In this document: one piece after another, positions 9,081 to 17,304 of the stretch | How positions within the stretch are numbered: position 1 is the stretch's first letter | Layout of the letters: each line of letters opens with the position of its first letter | DNA from: Terribium retamae | GTDB lineage: Bacteria; Pseudomonadota; Alphaproteobacteria; Rhizobiales; Rhizobiaceae | DNA length: 64,000 bases | Direction of reading: 5' to 3' | Assembly (NCBI RefSeq): GCF_022347545.1 | Contig: NZ_JAKREW010000001.1 | Coordinates: forward strand, 62,001-126,000 | The notes under the pieces: generated by a model | Told to the model about the DNA's origin: nothing | What the model saw: the letters and a program-made list of their open reading frames with translations, nothing else | Databases searched by the model: none | Translations under genes and position numbers: made by a program

Positions 9081-10094
9081 CTAGGCGGCCGCCTCGGTGT
9101 TGAAATCGATCGACGCGAATGCCGCCTTAAGCACGTCCGGTCCAGCTCCCGGACGTGTGGCATCGGTGGAGAGGATCTGCCGCCAGCGGCGTGCGCCCGG
9201 CAAGCCATGAAACAGGCCGACCATGTGCCGGGTGACGTGGCCGAGCCGGCCACCTTGCTCGATGTGGCGCGCGGTGTAGTCGGCCATAGTCTCGATAAGA
9301 GCTGCGAAATCGAACGCTGCGGGCTCCTCGCGGGACAACGAAGCATCGACGGAAGCCAGAATGCCGGGTGTATGGTAGGCCGCGCGACCGAGCATGGCGC
9401 CGTCGACATGGTCGAGATGGCCGACGGCATCCTCAACCGACGGAATCCCACCATTGATACCGATGAAACGCTCCGGTAGCCGGGCTTTCAATCGATAAAC
9501 CCGTTGGTAATCCAGCGGCGGGATATCTCGGTTTTCCTTGGGGCTCAACCCTTGCAGCCAAGCCTTGCGGGCATGCACCCAAAGGGCGTCGGCCCCAGCC
9601 GCGAAGACGCCATCGGCCAGGGTATCGAGAGCAGATTCAGGATCTTGATCGTCGACCCCGATGCGGCATTTGACGGTGACGGGTATCTTCACCGCGGCCT
9701 TCATGGCGGCAACGCAGTCGGCAACGAGCATCGGGGTCTTCATCAGGCAAGCGCCGAACGTACCGGATTGAACGCGGTCCGAAGGGCAGCCGACATTGAG
9801 GTTGATCTCGTCATAGCCAAAATCTTCGCCGATGCGCGCCGCCTCGGCGACCTTCAGCGGATCTGAACCGCCAAGTTGCAGCGCCACAGGATGTTCAGCC
9901 GCATCGAAACCTAGCAACCGTTCGCGTTGACCATGGATGATAGCATCCGCGACGACCATTTCGGTGTAGAGCAGTGCGCGCTGCGTCAATTGGCGGTGAA
10001 AGAAGCGACAATGACGATCCGTCCAGTCCATCATTGGTGCGATGGAGAACTGGTATCGATTGTAATCGCTAATTTTTTTTTTGCCCGACTTCAT
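9081..10094 (-). CDS. dusA: tRNA-dihydrouridine(20/20a) synthase
   Basis: A 337-residue FMN-dependent TIM-barrel enzyme that reduces uridines 20/20a in the tRNA D-loop. DusA hallmarks are FSIAPMMDWTDRHCRFFHR at the start, LQLGGSDPLKVAEAARI, YDEINLNVGCPSDRVQSGTFGACLM (catalytic Cys in NVGCPS), VKCRIGVDD, and the late GLPGARRWRQIL typical of DusA rather than DusB/C. The start region has an A-rich run (KSGKKKISD, nine A) that could slip in sequencing. A downstream start is possible, but no better SD is seen. Confidence 0.9.
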   Translation of the reverse strand: MKSGKKKISDYNRYQFSIAPMMDWTDRHCRFFHRQLTQRALLYTEMVVADAIIHGQRERLLGFDAAEHPVALQLGGSDPLKVAEAARIGEDFGYDEINLNVGCPSDRVQSGTFGACLMKTPMLVADCVAAMKAAVKIPVTVKCRIGVDDQDPESALDTLADGVFAAGADALWVHARKAWLQGLSPKENRDIPPLDYQRVYRLKARLPERFIGINGGIPSVEDAVGHLDHVDGAMLGRAAYHTPGILASVDASLSREEPAAFDFAALIETMADYTARHIEQGGRLGHVTRHMVGLFHGLPGARRWRQILSTDATRPGAGPDVLKAAFASIDFNTEAAA

Positions 10095-10313
10095 TTCAAT
10101 AGCGGTAAATCATCCGCGCCGATGGCGAACTTCAGGTTTTTTCGTATAGCGTTAGGTTTAATTGCCGTCCAAGGATCCCATTGCGGCTTTTCAGCTCACT
10201 AAGACATTCGACAAGGATCCAATCGGATGTCAACCAACTGCTCCAATTCAGCTTTGCAGCAGGGCATTTGCAGGGCCTGCGGGAAGGAAACGCCTCGCGA
10301 TCACGCGTCTTTC

Positions 10314-10803
10314 TTAAAGACATTGACTGGGATTGGAACATTTTTTGAACGATTTTGCGATCCGCTTGACCATCGGATCGTATTTGGTCTGTTCATTTGC
10401 CGAATAGTAGACATCGAAGCAGTAGAGCTTGTCGGCTTTCTTGCACATGCCATAATAAATTTCTTTGCCATCGAAAACGTGGCCAGAAATAACTCCTAGC
10501 CTGGGACTGTCGATTTTCTTTGTCGACTTGATGTCATCTGGGGCGACTTTCGCAATATGTTGAAATGGCCTCTTGGGAGACGCCGCGTAGTATTGACGCA
10601 GCATGATGGGATATCCCTCGGGTTCGTAGACGGTGCCATATGGCTCTTCCTTCGCCACTTCTGATCAGGCCACGTACCCACGTTTCCGTCATGAATTTTG
10701 GGATCTCCAGCGTGCTGCCTCCCCGGGTCGAGGTCGTCCATCGGATTGGCTCGGCCGTGGCTGAAGTTGTCACCAAAACTGCGATGAATAGGGCGATGCG
10801 CAT
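10314..10803 (-). pseudogene. Secreted hypothetical protein gene, frameshifted
   Basis: The frame from ATG 10803 begins with a clear signal peptide, MRIALFIAVLVTTSATAEPI, and reads sensibly to about RGLIRSGEG near 10650. From there the sensible protein continues in another frame (KEEPYGTVYEPEGYPIMLRQ onward) to a stop at 10314, with a C-terminal region rich in K, Y and C (KKADKLYCFDVYYSANEQ). The span is 490 nt, one more than a multiple of three, consistent with a single-base indel inside the A/G-rich stretch around 10640-10660. It is either a recent pseudogene or a sequencing error. I do not recognise the family; the intact product would be a periplasmic protein of about 160 residues. Confidence 0.6.
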
Positions 10804-10874
10804 ATTTCTATTACCGAAGGAAATATGCACTAATAGGTATATTGCGGTGAGACAATATGCAACCGAAAATTGTG

Positions 10875-11579
10875 TCAATCGCGCAGGATCATGCGGTCGC
10901 CGCGCATGTCGAAACCCGACAGGGAGCCGATGAAATTCATGCCGAGCAGGCTTTGGCCAAGCGTGCCAGGGGCAGCGATAAGGACAGGCATGTCGCGCCG
11001 GACGATGCCGCCGAGCGCCAGTTCCTTGGTACGGACTGCGGCGGTATTGGCGTTGCCGTTGGCGGTTGAGACGCGCACGGTATAGTTCAAGCCATCCGGG
11101 TCGATGCCGGCGGCGCGTGCATCCTCGGCGGTTAGCACCGTTGTTGTCGCTCCCGTGTCCACGACGGCATCGACGGGCTTGCCGTTGATGAGGATGCGGG
11201 CCTGGAAGTGGCCGTTATTCCCCTTGTCGAGCGTCACGGTCGCTCTGCCGTCTTCCATGCCGAGGGCGAGCGGGCTGCCGGGAATGAGGCCTGCGGTGAC
11301 ACGGTTGCCGATGTCCTGCAATTCGTAGCGGTATTGATAGCCGGCGATCAGGGCGAGAATGATCACGGCCCAGGTGCCGAGATTGCGTGCCATGCTGCCG
11401 AGCGGCTGGCCGGAGCGAAAGAGACCTGCGGCGATCACCGCGCCGATGATGCCCAACCAAACCAGGTTACCGAAATCGTAGTTCTGGAAGCCGAAGGTGC
11501 TGCCGGCTGAATCATTGTAGACCAGCAATGCCATGGCTGCCGCGATGATCACCAGAGCAAGGATGAGCGAACGGTTCAT
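10875..11579 (-). CDS. Membrane-anchored retropepsin-like aspartic protease (TIGR02281 type)
   Basis: A 234-residue protein with three N-terminal hydrophobic segments (about 5-20, 40-57, 67-83) followed by a periplasmic single-domain aspartic protease. The catalytic motif is VDAVVDTGATTTVLTAED, and the flap and second-half region are TANGNANTAAVRTKELALG and GQSLLGMNFIGSLSGFDM, the order seen in bacterial clan AA proteases of this type. The start at 11579 is chosen because the upstream frame is Arg-rich and overlaps the DUF1289 gene. It lies five bases after that gene, so they are probably co-transcribed. Confidence 0.82.
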   Translation of the reverse strand: MNRSLILALVIIAAAMALLVYNDSAGSTFGFQNYDFGNLVWLGIIGAVIAAGLFRSGQPLGSMARNLGTWAVIILALIAGYQYRYELQDIGNRVTAGLIPGSPLALGMEDGRATVTLDKGNNGHFQARILINGKPVDAVVDTGATTTVLTAEDARAAGIDPDGLNYTVRVSTANGNANTAAVRTKELALGGIVRRDMPVLIAAPGTLGQSLLGMNFIGSLSGFDMRGDRMILRD

Positions 11580-11584
11580 CGACG

Positions 11585-11818
11585 TCAGTTTACCTCGCCG
11601 CGTTCGCGCGCCATGCGCGTACGCCGGGTTTCGCGGCGTGGCTTGCGTTCGACCGTCGCAAGTCGCGTAGGCAGTTCGGCCATGACTGTGCGGCGTCCTT
11701 CCGGCGTCATGCTGAGCCATGCCGAGATTTCATCGCGCGTGCGCCCGCAACCGAAGCAATAGCCGGTCTTCATGTCGATCGAGCAGACCAGGATGCAGGG
11801 CGATTCGATGGCCGTCAT
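11585..11818 (-). CDS. DUF1289 domain protein
   Basis: A 77-residue protein with the DUF1289 signature SPCILVCSIDMKTGYCFGCGRTRDEISAW, whose four cysteines (two CxxxC/CxxC-like pairs) suggest a small metal-binding module. The C-terminal 35 residues are basic (KPRRETRRTRMARERG). The function is not established. It is encoded directly upstream of the aspartic protease gene, a pairing I recall from other Rhizobiales. Confidence 0.85.
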   Translation of the reverse strand: MTAIESPCILVCSIDMKTGYCFGCGRTRDEISAWLSMTPEGRRTVMAELPTRLATVERKPRRETRRTRMARERGEVN

Positions 11819-12017
11819 GGGAGTATCCTAGGAGCACGCTTCCACATGGTGCAACGAATGTGGCAATGCAAGGCCTTGGGCTTGCGTCACCTCACGTCGC
11901 CATCCGGCGACCTGTCGGCGCGGATCTCAAGACCACGCCACCTGGCTCGTTTTCATGGCCATGCGGTTGTGCGAGACGGGCAGGGCGGCTATTGCCGACC
12001 TCGAACAGGAACCTGCC

Positions 12018-13013
12018 ATGACCAGCGCGCTGCCCTTCGACGATTTCCGCAACCTGCTCGCCAACTTGCCGCCGATGGACACCTCTGCCGGTGACCGGGT
12101 GCGGGCGCTGTTTGCCAAGACAGACAAGCCAAAGGGGTCTCTTGGCCGCATGGAAGATATCGCTGCATGGCTCGCGGCCGTGAGCGGCAAGGCGCCACCG
12201 GCAATCAATCGTCCGCTGGTAGCCGTCTTTGCCGGCAATCACGGCGTGACGAGACAAGGCATTTCCCCGCGCGCCGTGGCAGCGACCGCGAACGCGGTTG
12301 AACTGTGCGCAGCAGGCGGCGCTGCAGTAAACCAGGCCTGCATCGCTTATGATCTCGGCCTCAAGGTCTTCGACCTCGCTTTGCACATTCCGACTGGCGA
12401 CATCACCGGGGAGGCGGCGCTCGATGAACGCGGCTGCGCCGCGACCATGGCTTTCGGCATGGAAGCGACGGCCGGCGGCACGGATCTCTTGTGTCTGGGC
12501 GATATCGGCGTTGGCAACTCCACTGTTGCAGCGGCGCTTCTGGCGGCCGTCCTGGGGGGCCGTGGTGCGGACTGGGTCGGTGCCGGTTCTGGCGCCGACG
12601 AGGCCATGCGAAAGCGCAAGGCAGCCGCCGTGGATGCGGCACTTGCCTTCCACGGTGCCAATCTCAAAGATCCGCTGGAAGCGTTGCGACGCGTCGGTGG
12701 GCGAGAATTCGCGGCGATCGCAGGCGCGATCCTTGCTGCACGGATGCAGAATGTCCCCGTCCTGCTGGACGGATTTGCTGCGACTGCCGCCGCGGCCGTG
12801 CTTCACGCCGCCAATCCGGCTGTGCTCGACCATTGTCTGCTTGCGGGTGTCTCGACGGAGCCCGGCCAGGTCAAGGCAGCGGAGCGGCTCGGATTGCAAC
12901 CGTTGCTCGATCTAGGTGTCAGCCATGGCGAAGGTTTCGGTGCCGCCTTGGCAGCAGGGCTTGTCAGGGCCGCGGCTTTAACCAGTTCCGGAATGGCTGC
13001 CGCGGTCCGCTAG
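12018..13013 (+). CDS. cobT: Nicotinate-nucleotide--dimethylbenzimidazole phosphoribosyltransferase
   Basis: A 331-residue enzyme of the lower-ligand (nucleotide loop) branch of cobalamin synthesis. It converts DMB and NaMN to alpha-ribazole phosphate. CobT features are KPKGSLGRMEDIAAWLA, VAVFAGNHGVTRQGISP, CLGDIGVGNSTVAAALLAA and the C-terminal LLDLGVSHGEGFGAALA with the catalytic glutamate. ATG 12018 has AGGA seven bases upstream. The longer frame from 11955 reads through unlikely sequence. No other cob gene or cobalamin riboswitch is visible nearby. Confidence 0.93.
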   Translation: MTSALPFDDFRNLLANLPPMDTSAGDRVRALFAKTDKPKGSLGRMEDIAAWLAAVSGKAPPAINRPLVAVFAGNHGVTRQGISPRAVAATANAVELCAAGGAAVNQACIAYDLGLKVFDLALHIPTGDITGEAALDERGCAATMAFGMEATAGGTDLLCLGDIGVGNSTVAAALLAAVLGGRGADWVGAGSGADEAMRKRKAAAVDAALAFHGANLKDPLEALRRVGGREFAAIAGAILAARMQNVPVLLDGFAATAAAAVLHAANPAVLDHCLLAGVSTEPGQVKAAERLGLQPLLDLGVSHGEGFGAALAAGLVRAAALTSSGMAAAVR

Positions 13014-13023
13014 AAACATTTCC

Positions 13024-13108
13024 GTTTTTTCACGGAACGCGAATTCATGTCCTTACGCATTCCGAACGGAAAACCGCTGCATACTTTTCCTGCAACTCTT
13101 CTATTGCA
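13024..13108. repeat. Rhizobial-type intergenic palindromic repeat
   Basis: The gap between cobT and the convergent kinase gene contains a short hairpin (TTCCG...CGGAA, about 13020-13036) followed by GCATTCCGAACGGAAAACCG and an AT-rich tail ending in CTTTTCCTGCAA. I recall near-identical elements in many Rhizobium and Mesorhizobium intergenic regions. It may double as a terminator. Confidence 0.5.
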
Positions 13109-14632
13109 TTAGCGGCGGCGCCCACCCGCGGCCGCCTTGGTAGGCAGCGCCGGCAGCTGTTCCATCACCCTGGTCGGCGGGAAGATCGCAATGGCCTCAG
13201 TGCCTTCGCGCAGCTTCGAGAGAAGTTCGAATTCACCGCCGTGCATTGCCATCAATCCCTGCACGATCGGCAATCCAAGGCCTGTACCTTGCTCGGCACT
13301 CTTGATGGCGATGGAGCCTTGACCGAAAGCCGAGAGCACGATCGGGATTTCGTCGGCGGGGATGCCTGGGCCGTTGTCCTTGATGGAAACATATTGCCCG
13401 CCGCCTGCCGTCCAGCCGACACGGACACGGATCTCGCCGCCGGTCGGTGTGAATTTGACGGCATTGGACAGAAGATTGAGCGTGATCTGTCGCACTGCCC
13501 GTTCATCGGCGAACAACCGCGGCAATTGATGTTCGAATTCCTCGACGATGCGGATATCCTTGTTGCGTGCCCGCAACTCCATCATGTGACAGCAATCTTC
13601 GACAATCGCGAGAAGAGTTACAGGCTCTTCGTTGAGCTGGTAGCGACCGGCTTCGATGCGTGACAGGTCCAGGATCTCGTTGATGAGGTCGAGCAGGTGA
13701 CGGCCGGAATCATGCACGTCCGAGGCATAGGTCTTATAGGTGTCGTTGCCCATCGGCCCGAGCACCTCGTTGGCCATCACTTCCGAAAATCCCAGGATGG
13801 CGTTGAGCGGCGTGCGCAGTTCATGGCTCATCGAGGCCAGAAAGCGCGACTTTGCAAGATTGGCCTCTTCGGCGCGACGGCGCGCCTCGTCGGACATCGC
13901 CTTGGCTGTTTCGAGTTCTGCAATCAGCGAATCTTTCTCGGTGCGGAAAGACAACAGCATCACAGAGGAGCGATTGAGATGATGTGCCACATAAGCGAAG
14001 AAGGGCAATGCCACGACCAGAAGGGCGACCATGACTGGCTCCGCCGGTATCCACCCGCGGGAGCCGACATAGGCATAGGTTGCGACCGGAACGGCAAAAG
14101 TGGCGAGCAACGCGCCACGCAGCGAAGATGCCATGATCGCCGTTGCAGCCATCGCCATCAAAAGCACGATTGCCTTGATGACCGAGAACTGGTCGAGCAC
14201 GCAGGCTCCACAACCGAGCGATGCGAAATAAGCCCAGCCGAGACCGCTCACCACATGCGCGGCCAGGAATGCATTGCGGATGGGCGCAGGTTTGATGTCG
14301 GCCGCGTCGCTGCGGTCGACGCGATGGGCGATGAAAACGAGGCCCGCGTAGCAACCCATGGTGATGAGAGCCCAAACCAGCGTATCGGCGCTCATACCGG
14401 CCAGAACGCCGGCAATAGCAATGGTGAGCACCAGAAGCGGCACCGCAGCGGCACCATTGACGATCGCGCGGGCATGAAGCTTGAGCAGTTCCCGGTCGAA
14501 ATCCGGAATGCCCGCCTGCTGGGAAAGACGGTCGCGCGTGCGCCGCACGGCACGCGCGACATCGCTGTTGCGATGCGGCTTGCTGCGGTCCACTATATTC
14601 TTGTCCGCCGTGTTCGAGCTTAGCAGTGGCAT
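13109..14632 (-). CDS. Membrane sensor histidine kinase (PleC/DivJ/PdhS-like)
   Basis: A 507-residue kinase. Residues 1-45 are a charged cytoplasmic tail, about 55-220 contain six hydrophobic segments without a large periplasmic domain, 230-260 form a coiled linker, and the HisKA dimerisation domain has SMSHELRTPLNAILGFSEVM with phospho-acceptor His270. The ATPase domain shows QITLNLLSNAVKFTPTGG (N box), KDNGPGIP and GTGLGLPI. This kinase core matches the alphaproteobacterial cell-cycle kinase group. No response regulator is adjacent, so it is probably an orphan feeding a DivK-type protein (inference). Confidence 0.85.
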   Translation of the reverse strand: MPLLSSNTADKNIVDRSKPHRNSDVARAVRRTRDRLSQQAGIPDFDRELLKLHARAIVNGAAAVPLLVLTIAIAGVLAGMSADTLVWALITMGCYAGLVFIAHRVDRSDAADIKPAPIRNAFLAAHVVSGLGWAYFASLGCGACVLDQFSVIKAIVLLMAMAATAIMASSLRGALLATFAVPVATYAYVGSRGWIPAEPVMVALLVVALPFFAYVAHHLNRSSVMLLSFRTEKDSLIAELETAKAMSDEARRRAEEANLAKSRFLASMSHELRTPLNAILGFSEVMANEVLGPMGNDTYKTYASDVHDSGRHLLDLINEILDLSRIEAGRYQLNEEPVTLLAIVEDCCHMMELRARNKDIRIVEEFEHQLPRLFADERAVRQITLNLLSNAVKFTPTGGEIRVRVGWTAGGGQYVSIKDNGPGIPADEIPIVLSAFGQGSIAIKSAEQGTGLGLPIVQGLMAMHGGEFELLSKLREGTEAIAIFPPTRVMEQLPALPTKAAAGGRRR

Positions 14633-14705
14633 GAAACTTCAATTATTGCGGGCAGCGGCTCCAATCCGGACGCTAAGGCGGAATGATTAAGAACTTGTTT
14701 GCCAT

Positions 14706-15326
14706 ATGAGCCGGTCGTGGTCGCAGAGGCCTCGGCGACGGCCCTATCAACAGCGTCCCCGCAGCACGTGGCGCAAGTTTTTCGATTATACGCTGGCCGT
14801 TCTGTTCCTGGCGCTCGTGGCACTGGTGGTGGCGCGGTTCGATCGCGTTTCCACGCGCCAGGAGAGCGGGAAAGCAATCGTCAATGACGGCGACACGATC
14901 ACCTTGGGCAACGAACGTATCCGGCTACGCGGGATCGACGCGCCTGAATACACCCAAAGCTGCAAGCGGGACGGAGCCGATTATCCCTGTGGAAAGCTGT
15001 CGAGACAGGCACTGGCCAAACTGATTGGTGGCCGAGCCGTTTCATGCAGCGGATGGCAGCGCGACCGCTACGATCGGCTTCTTGGCGATTGCAAGGTTGG
15101 GGACTTGGACCTTAATGCCGAGCAGGTCAAAGCTGGCTGGGCTGTTGCCTATGGCGACTATGAATTGGAAGAAGCCGCGGCGCGTGTGAAACGTGCGGGC
15201 ATCTGGGCGGGCAGTTTTGAGGAACCGCGCGATTGGCGTCGTACTCACGAGGGTGTCGTGGAGCCGAAGCATGGAACGCTCGCAAGTGTCGGCGACACCT
15301 TGCGAGAGCTGTTTCGTTTCCATTGA
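14706..15326 (+). CDS. Membrane-anchored thermonuclease-like (SNase) protein
   Basis: A 206-residue protein with a very basic start (about residues 1-25), one membrane span (about 27-44), and a staphylococcal-nuclease-type OB fold outside the membrane. Visible motifs are NDGDTITLGNERIRLRGIDAPEYTQ, with the active-site Arg (RLRGIDAPE) and Ca-binding Asp, and RDRYDRLLGDC. The later catalytic Glu/Arg region corresponds to LDLNAEQVKAGWAVAYGDY. Four cysteines (QSC, YPC, VSCSG, GDC) could form disulfides. It could be a secreted nuclease or a non-catalytic relative. It is divergent from the kinase gene. Confidence 0.82.
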   Translation: MSRSWSQRPRRRPYQQRPRSTWRKFFDYTLAVLFLALVALVVARFDRVSTRQESGKAIVNDGDTITLGNERIRLRGIDAPEYTQSCKRDGADYPCGKLSRQALAKLIGGRAVSCSGWQRDRYDRLLGDCKVGDLDLNAEQVKAGWAVAYGDYELEEAAARVKRAGIWAGSFEEPRDWRRTHEGVVEPKHGTLASVGDTLRELFRFH

Positions 15327-15366
15327 TCGACGCTATGGTTAGGCCAAGTCAATTCGGGAGCAGGTG

Positions 15367-15978
15367 ATGAAATTGTTCGACGGCGGGCGCGCGCCCAACC
15401 CGCGCCGGGTGCGGATATTCCTGGCTGAGAAGGGGCTGACTGTGCCGCTGGAGCCTGTCGATATGGGGGCGATGGGGCATAGGAGCGACGCTCTGACGGC
15501 TCGCAACCCACTACAGCGACTGCCGGTGCTGGAATTGGACGACGGTACGGTATTGACGGAGACTATCGCAATTTGCCGCTATTTCGAGGAACTGCATCCG
15601 GAACCTGCCCTGTTCGGCGTGGGCGCACTCGGTCGTGCGAAAGTCGAGATGTGGCAACGGCGCATGGAATTCAACCTTTTCACGCCGGTGGCGCAGGCCT
15701 TTCGTCACATCCATCCTGCGATGAAGGAATGGGAGGTTCCGCAAGTCCCTGAATGGGGCGAAGCCAACAAGTCCAAGGCTGTTGATTTCCTCCGTGTGTT
15801 GGACAAGGAGTTGGCCGGGCATGAGTTCATTGCCGGCAACGCCTATTCGGTGGCGGACATTACCGGCCTCGTTGCAGTCGATTTCATGAAACCCGCCCGC
15901 ATCCGCATGCCGGAAGACTGCACGCATGTGCAGCGCTGGCACGAAGCCGTCTCCCAGCGCCCGAGCGCCACTGCCTGA
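15367..15978 (+). CDS. Glutathione S-transferase
   Basis: A 203-residue GST. The thioredoxin-like N-terminal domain is MKLFDGGRAPNPRRVRIFLAEKG, with the cis-Pro/GSH region LQRLPVLELDDGTVLTETIAICRYFEE, and the helical C-domain contains the conserved N-capping box AYSVADITGLVAVDF. The ATG at 15367 is preferred because GGGAG (15356-15360) lies six bases upstream; a GTG directly before it is the alternative. Substrate unknown. The uracil-DNA glycosylase gene starts five bases after the stop. Confidence 0.88.
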   Translation: MKLFDGGRAPNPRRVRIFLAEKGLTVPLEPVDMGAMGHRSDALTARNPLQRLPVLELDDGTVLTETIAICRYFEELHPEPALFGVGALGRAKVEMWQRRMEFNLFTPVAQAFRHIHPAMKEWEVPQVPEWGEANKSKAVDFLRVLDKELAGHEFIAGNAYSVADITGLVAVDFMKPARIRMPEDCTHVQRWHEAVSQRPSATA

Positions 15979-15983
15979 ACCGC

Positions 15984-16601
15984 ATGAAGGCTGATTTGGA
16001 ACAGCTTGTCGCTCGGGTACGCTCTTGCCGAATCTGCGTCGAAAAGCCGAGCGGTCGGCCTTTGCCGCATGAGCCGCGGCCGGTGTTGCGGCCATCGTCG
16101 ACGGCGCGGATTTTGCTCGCGGGCCAAGCGCCGGGCACAAAGGTTCATCTCTCCGGAATGCCATTCACCGACGCCTCCGGCGACAGGCTGCGAGACTGGC
16201 TGGGCGTGACCTCGGAGGAATTTTACGACACCGAGAAATTCGCCATCGTGCCGATGGGGTTCTGTTTCCCGGGGCAGGATTCGAAGGGATCGGATTTGCC
16301 GCCGCGTAAGGAGTGTGCGCCAGCCTGGCGTGCGCTGCTCGTGGCGTCGATGCCGCAGATCGAACTTGTTTTGACCATAGGCGTCTACGCCCAAAGTTGG
16401 CATATGGGAGCAGGGCTGCGTGCTTCATTGACCGAAACCGTGTCTGACTGGCGCAACATCTGGGCTGCGGCGACCGGTCCGAAAGTGTTGCCGTTGCCGC
16501 ATCCATCGTGGCGCAACACTGGCTGGTTGAAAAAGAATCCTTGGTTCGAAATGGAGTTGCTGCCGTTCCTGAAATCGGAAATCCGCTCTCGCATTGCTTA
16601 A
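15984..16601 (+). CDS. Uracil-DNA glycosylase family protein, probable [4Fe-4S] type
   Basis: A 205-residue member of the UDG superfamily. The water-activating loop is LLAGQAPGTKVHLSGMPFTD, and the C-terminal DNA-binding loop is LPLPHPSWRN with the conserved His. Four cysteines at residues 15, 18, 94 and 111 (CxxC then Cx16C) match the cluster ligands of family 4/5 enzymes. The motif-A residues (GQAPG followed by a hydrophobic Val-His) differ from the usual GEAPG, so substrate preference may differ. It excises uracil or related bases from DNA. Coupled to the GST gene with a five-base gap. Confidence 0.82.
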   Translation: MKADLEQLVARVRSCRICVEKPSGRPLPHEPRPVLRPSSTARILLAGQAPGTKVHLSGMPFTDASGDRLRDWLGVTSEEFYDTEKFAIVPMGFCFPGQDSKGSDLPPRKECAPAWRALLVASMPQIELVLTIGVYAQSWHMGAGLRASLTETVSDWRNIWAAATGPKVLPLPHPSWRNTGWLKKNPWFEMELLPFLKSEIRSRIA

Positions 16602-16709
16602 TTTCAGCGCAAATTATCACTCGTTTCATGGCGATCAGGCAGAATTCCTTTCTTGTCTGTGACAGAATTTCGAAGGATTATGGGGAAATATTTTCCTCGG
16701 GAGCCTAAG

Positions 16710-17201
16710 ATGGATCGCCTTGATAGAAAAATCCTCCGCCTTTTGCAGGAGGACGCGACCCTTGCGGTTGCTGACGTAGCCAAGAAAGTCGGCCTGTCGA
16801 CGACTCCGTGCTGGCGCCGTATTCAGAAGCTGGAGGAGGAGGGCGTCATCAAGCGTCGTGTCGCGCTGCTCGATCCCGAGAAAATCAATGCACGCGTAAC
16901 GGTTTTCGTTTCGATCAGGACCAATTCACACAGCCACGAATGGCTGCGCCGCTTCTCGGAAGTGATCCAGGAATTTCCGGAAGTGGTCGAATTCTATCGC
17001 ATGAGCGGTGACGTTGATTATCTGCTGCGTGTCGTCGTTCCGGATATCGCCGCCTACGATGCTTTCTACAAGCGCCTGATCGCCAAGATCGAAATCCGCG
17101 ATGTGTCTTCGGTCTTCGCGATGGAGCAGATCAAATTCACGACCGAAATGCCTCTGGATTACATGACGCTCGATCGCGAGGCCGGCCAGAGCGCAGCCTG
17201 A
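16710..17201 (+). CDS. Lrp/AsnC family transcriptional regulator
   Basis: A 163-residue regulator. The N-terminal winged helix is MDRLDRKILRLLQEDATLAV with recognition region VGLSTTPCWRRIQKLEEEGVIKRRVALLD, and the C-terminal RAM ligand-binding domain includes VEFYRMSGDVDYLLRVVVPD. GGGAG lies upstream of ATG 16710; the frame from 16653 is too long for the family. The target is unknown, since the neighbours on both sides are repair genes. Transcription ends at a strong terminator (17217-17255). Confidence 0.87.
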   Translation: MDRLDRKILRLLQEDATLAVADVAKKVGLSTTPCWRRIQKLEEEGVIKRRVALLDPEKINARVTVFVSIRTNSHSHEWLRRFSEVIQEFPEVVEFYRMSGDVDYLLRVVVPDIAAYDAFYKRLIAKIEIRDVSSVFAMEQIKFTTEMPLDYMTLDREAGQSAA

Positions 17202-17216
17202 TCGTTCGGGTTGGCG

Positions 17217-17255
17217 ATAGAGTGGAATGCGACTATTCCGCTCTATCTTTTGTTG
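17217..17255 (+). terminator. Intrinsic terminator of the Lrp gene
   Basis: ATAGAGTGGAAT (17217-17228) pairs with ATTCCGCTCTAT (17235-17246), a 12-bp stem with one G-U pair and a six-base loop, followed by CTTTTGTT. Confidence 0.75.
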
Positions 17256-17304
17256 AAGCACGACCTTTTCCGAAAACCGGTTCCCACTTTCGGGATCATG
17301 CTTA
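17253..17304. repeat. Rhizobial-type palindromic repeat abutting a stop codon
   Basis: The stretch contains GACCTTTTCCGAAAACCGG followed by TTCCCACTTTCGGGATCATG. Its inner part is palindromic (CCGAAAACCGGTT... pairing with ...CTTTCGG). I recall this as one of the commonest intergenic elements in Rhizobiales genomes. It ends exactly at the TAA of the AlkD-like gene on the minus strand. Confidence 0.55.

Noticed and set aside
11819..12017. Possible cobalamin riboswitch upstream of cobT
   Set aside because: The B12-box sequence is not present.
13697..14623. 308-codon plus-strand frame inside the histidine kinase gene
   Set aside because: Antisense shadow; the His/Gln/Arg-rich translation is typical of such frames.
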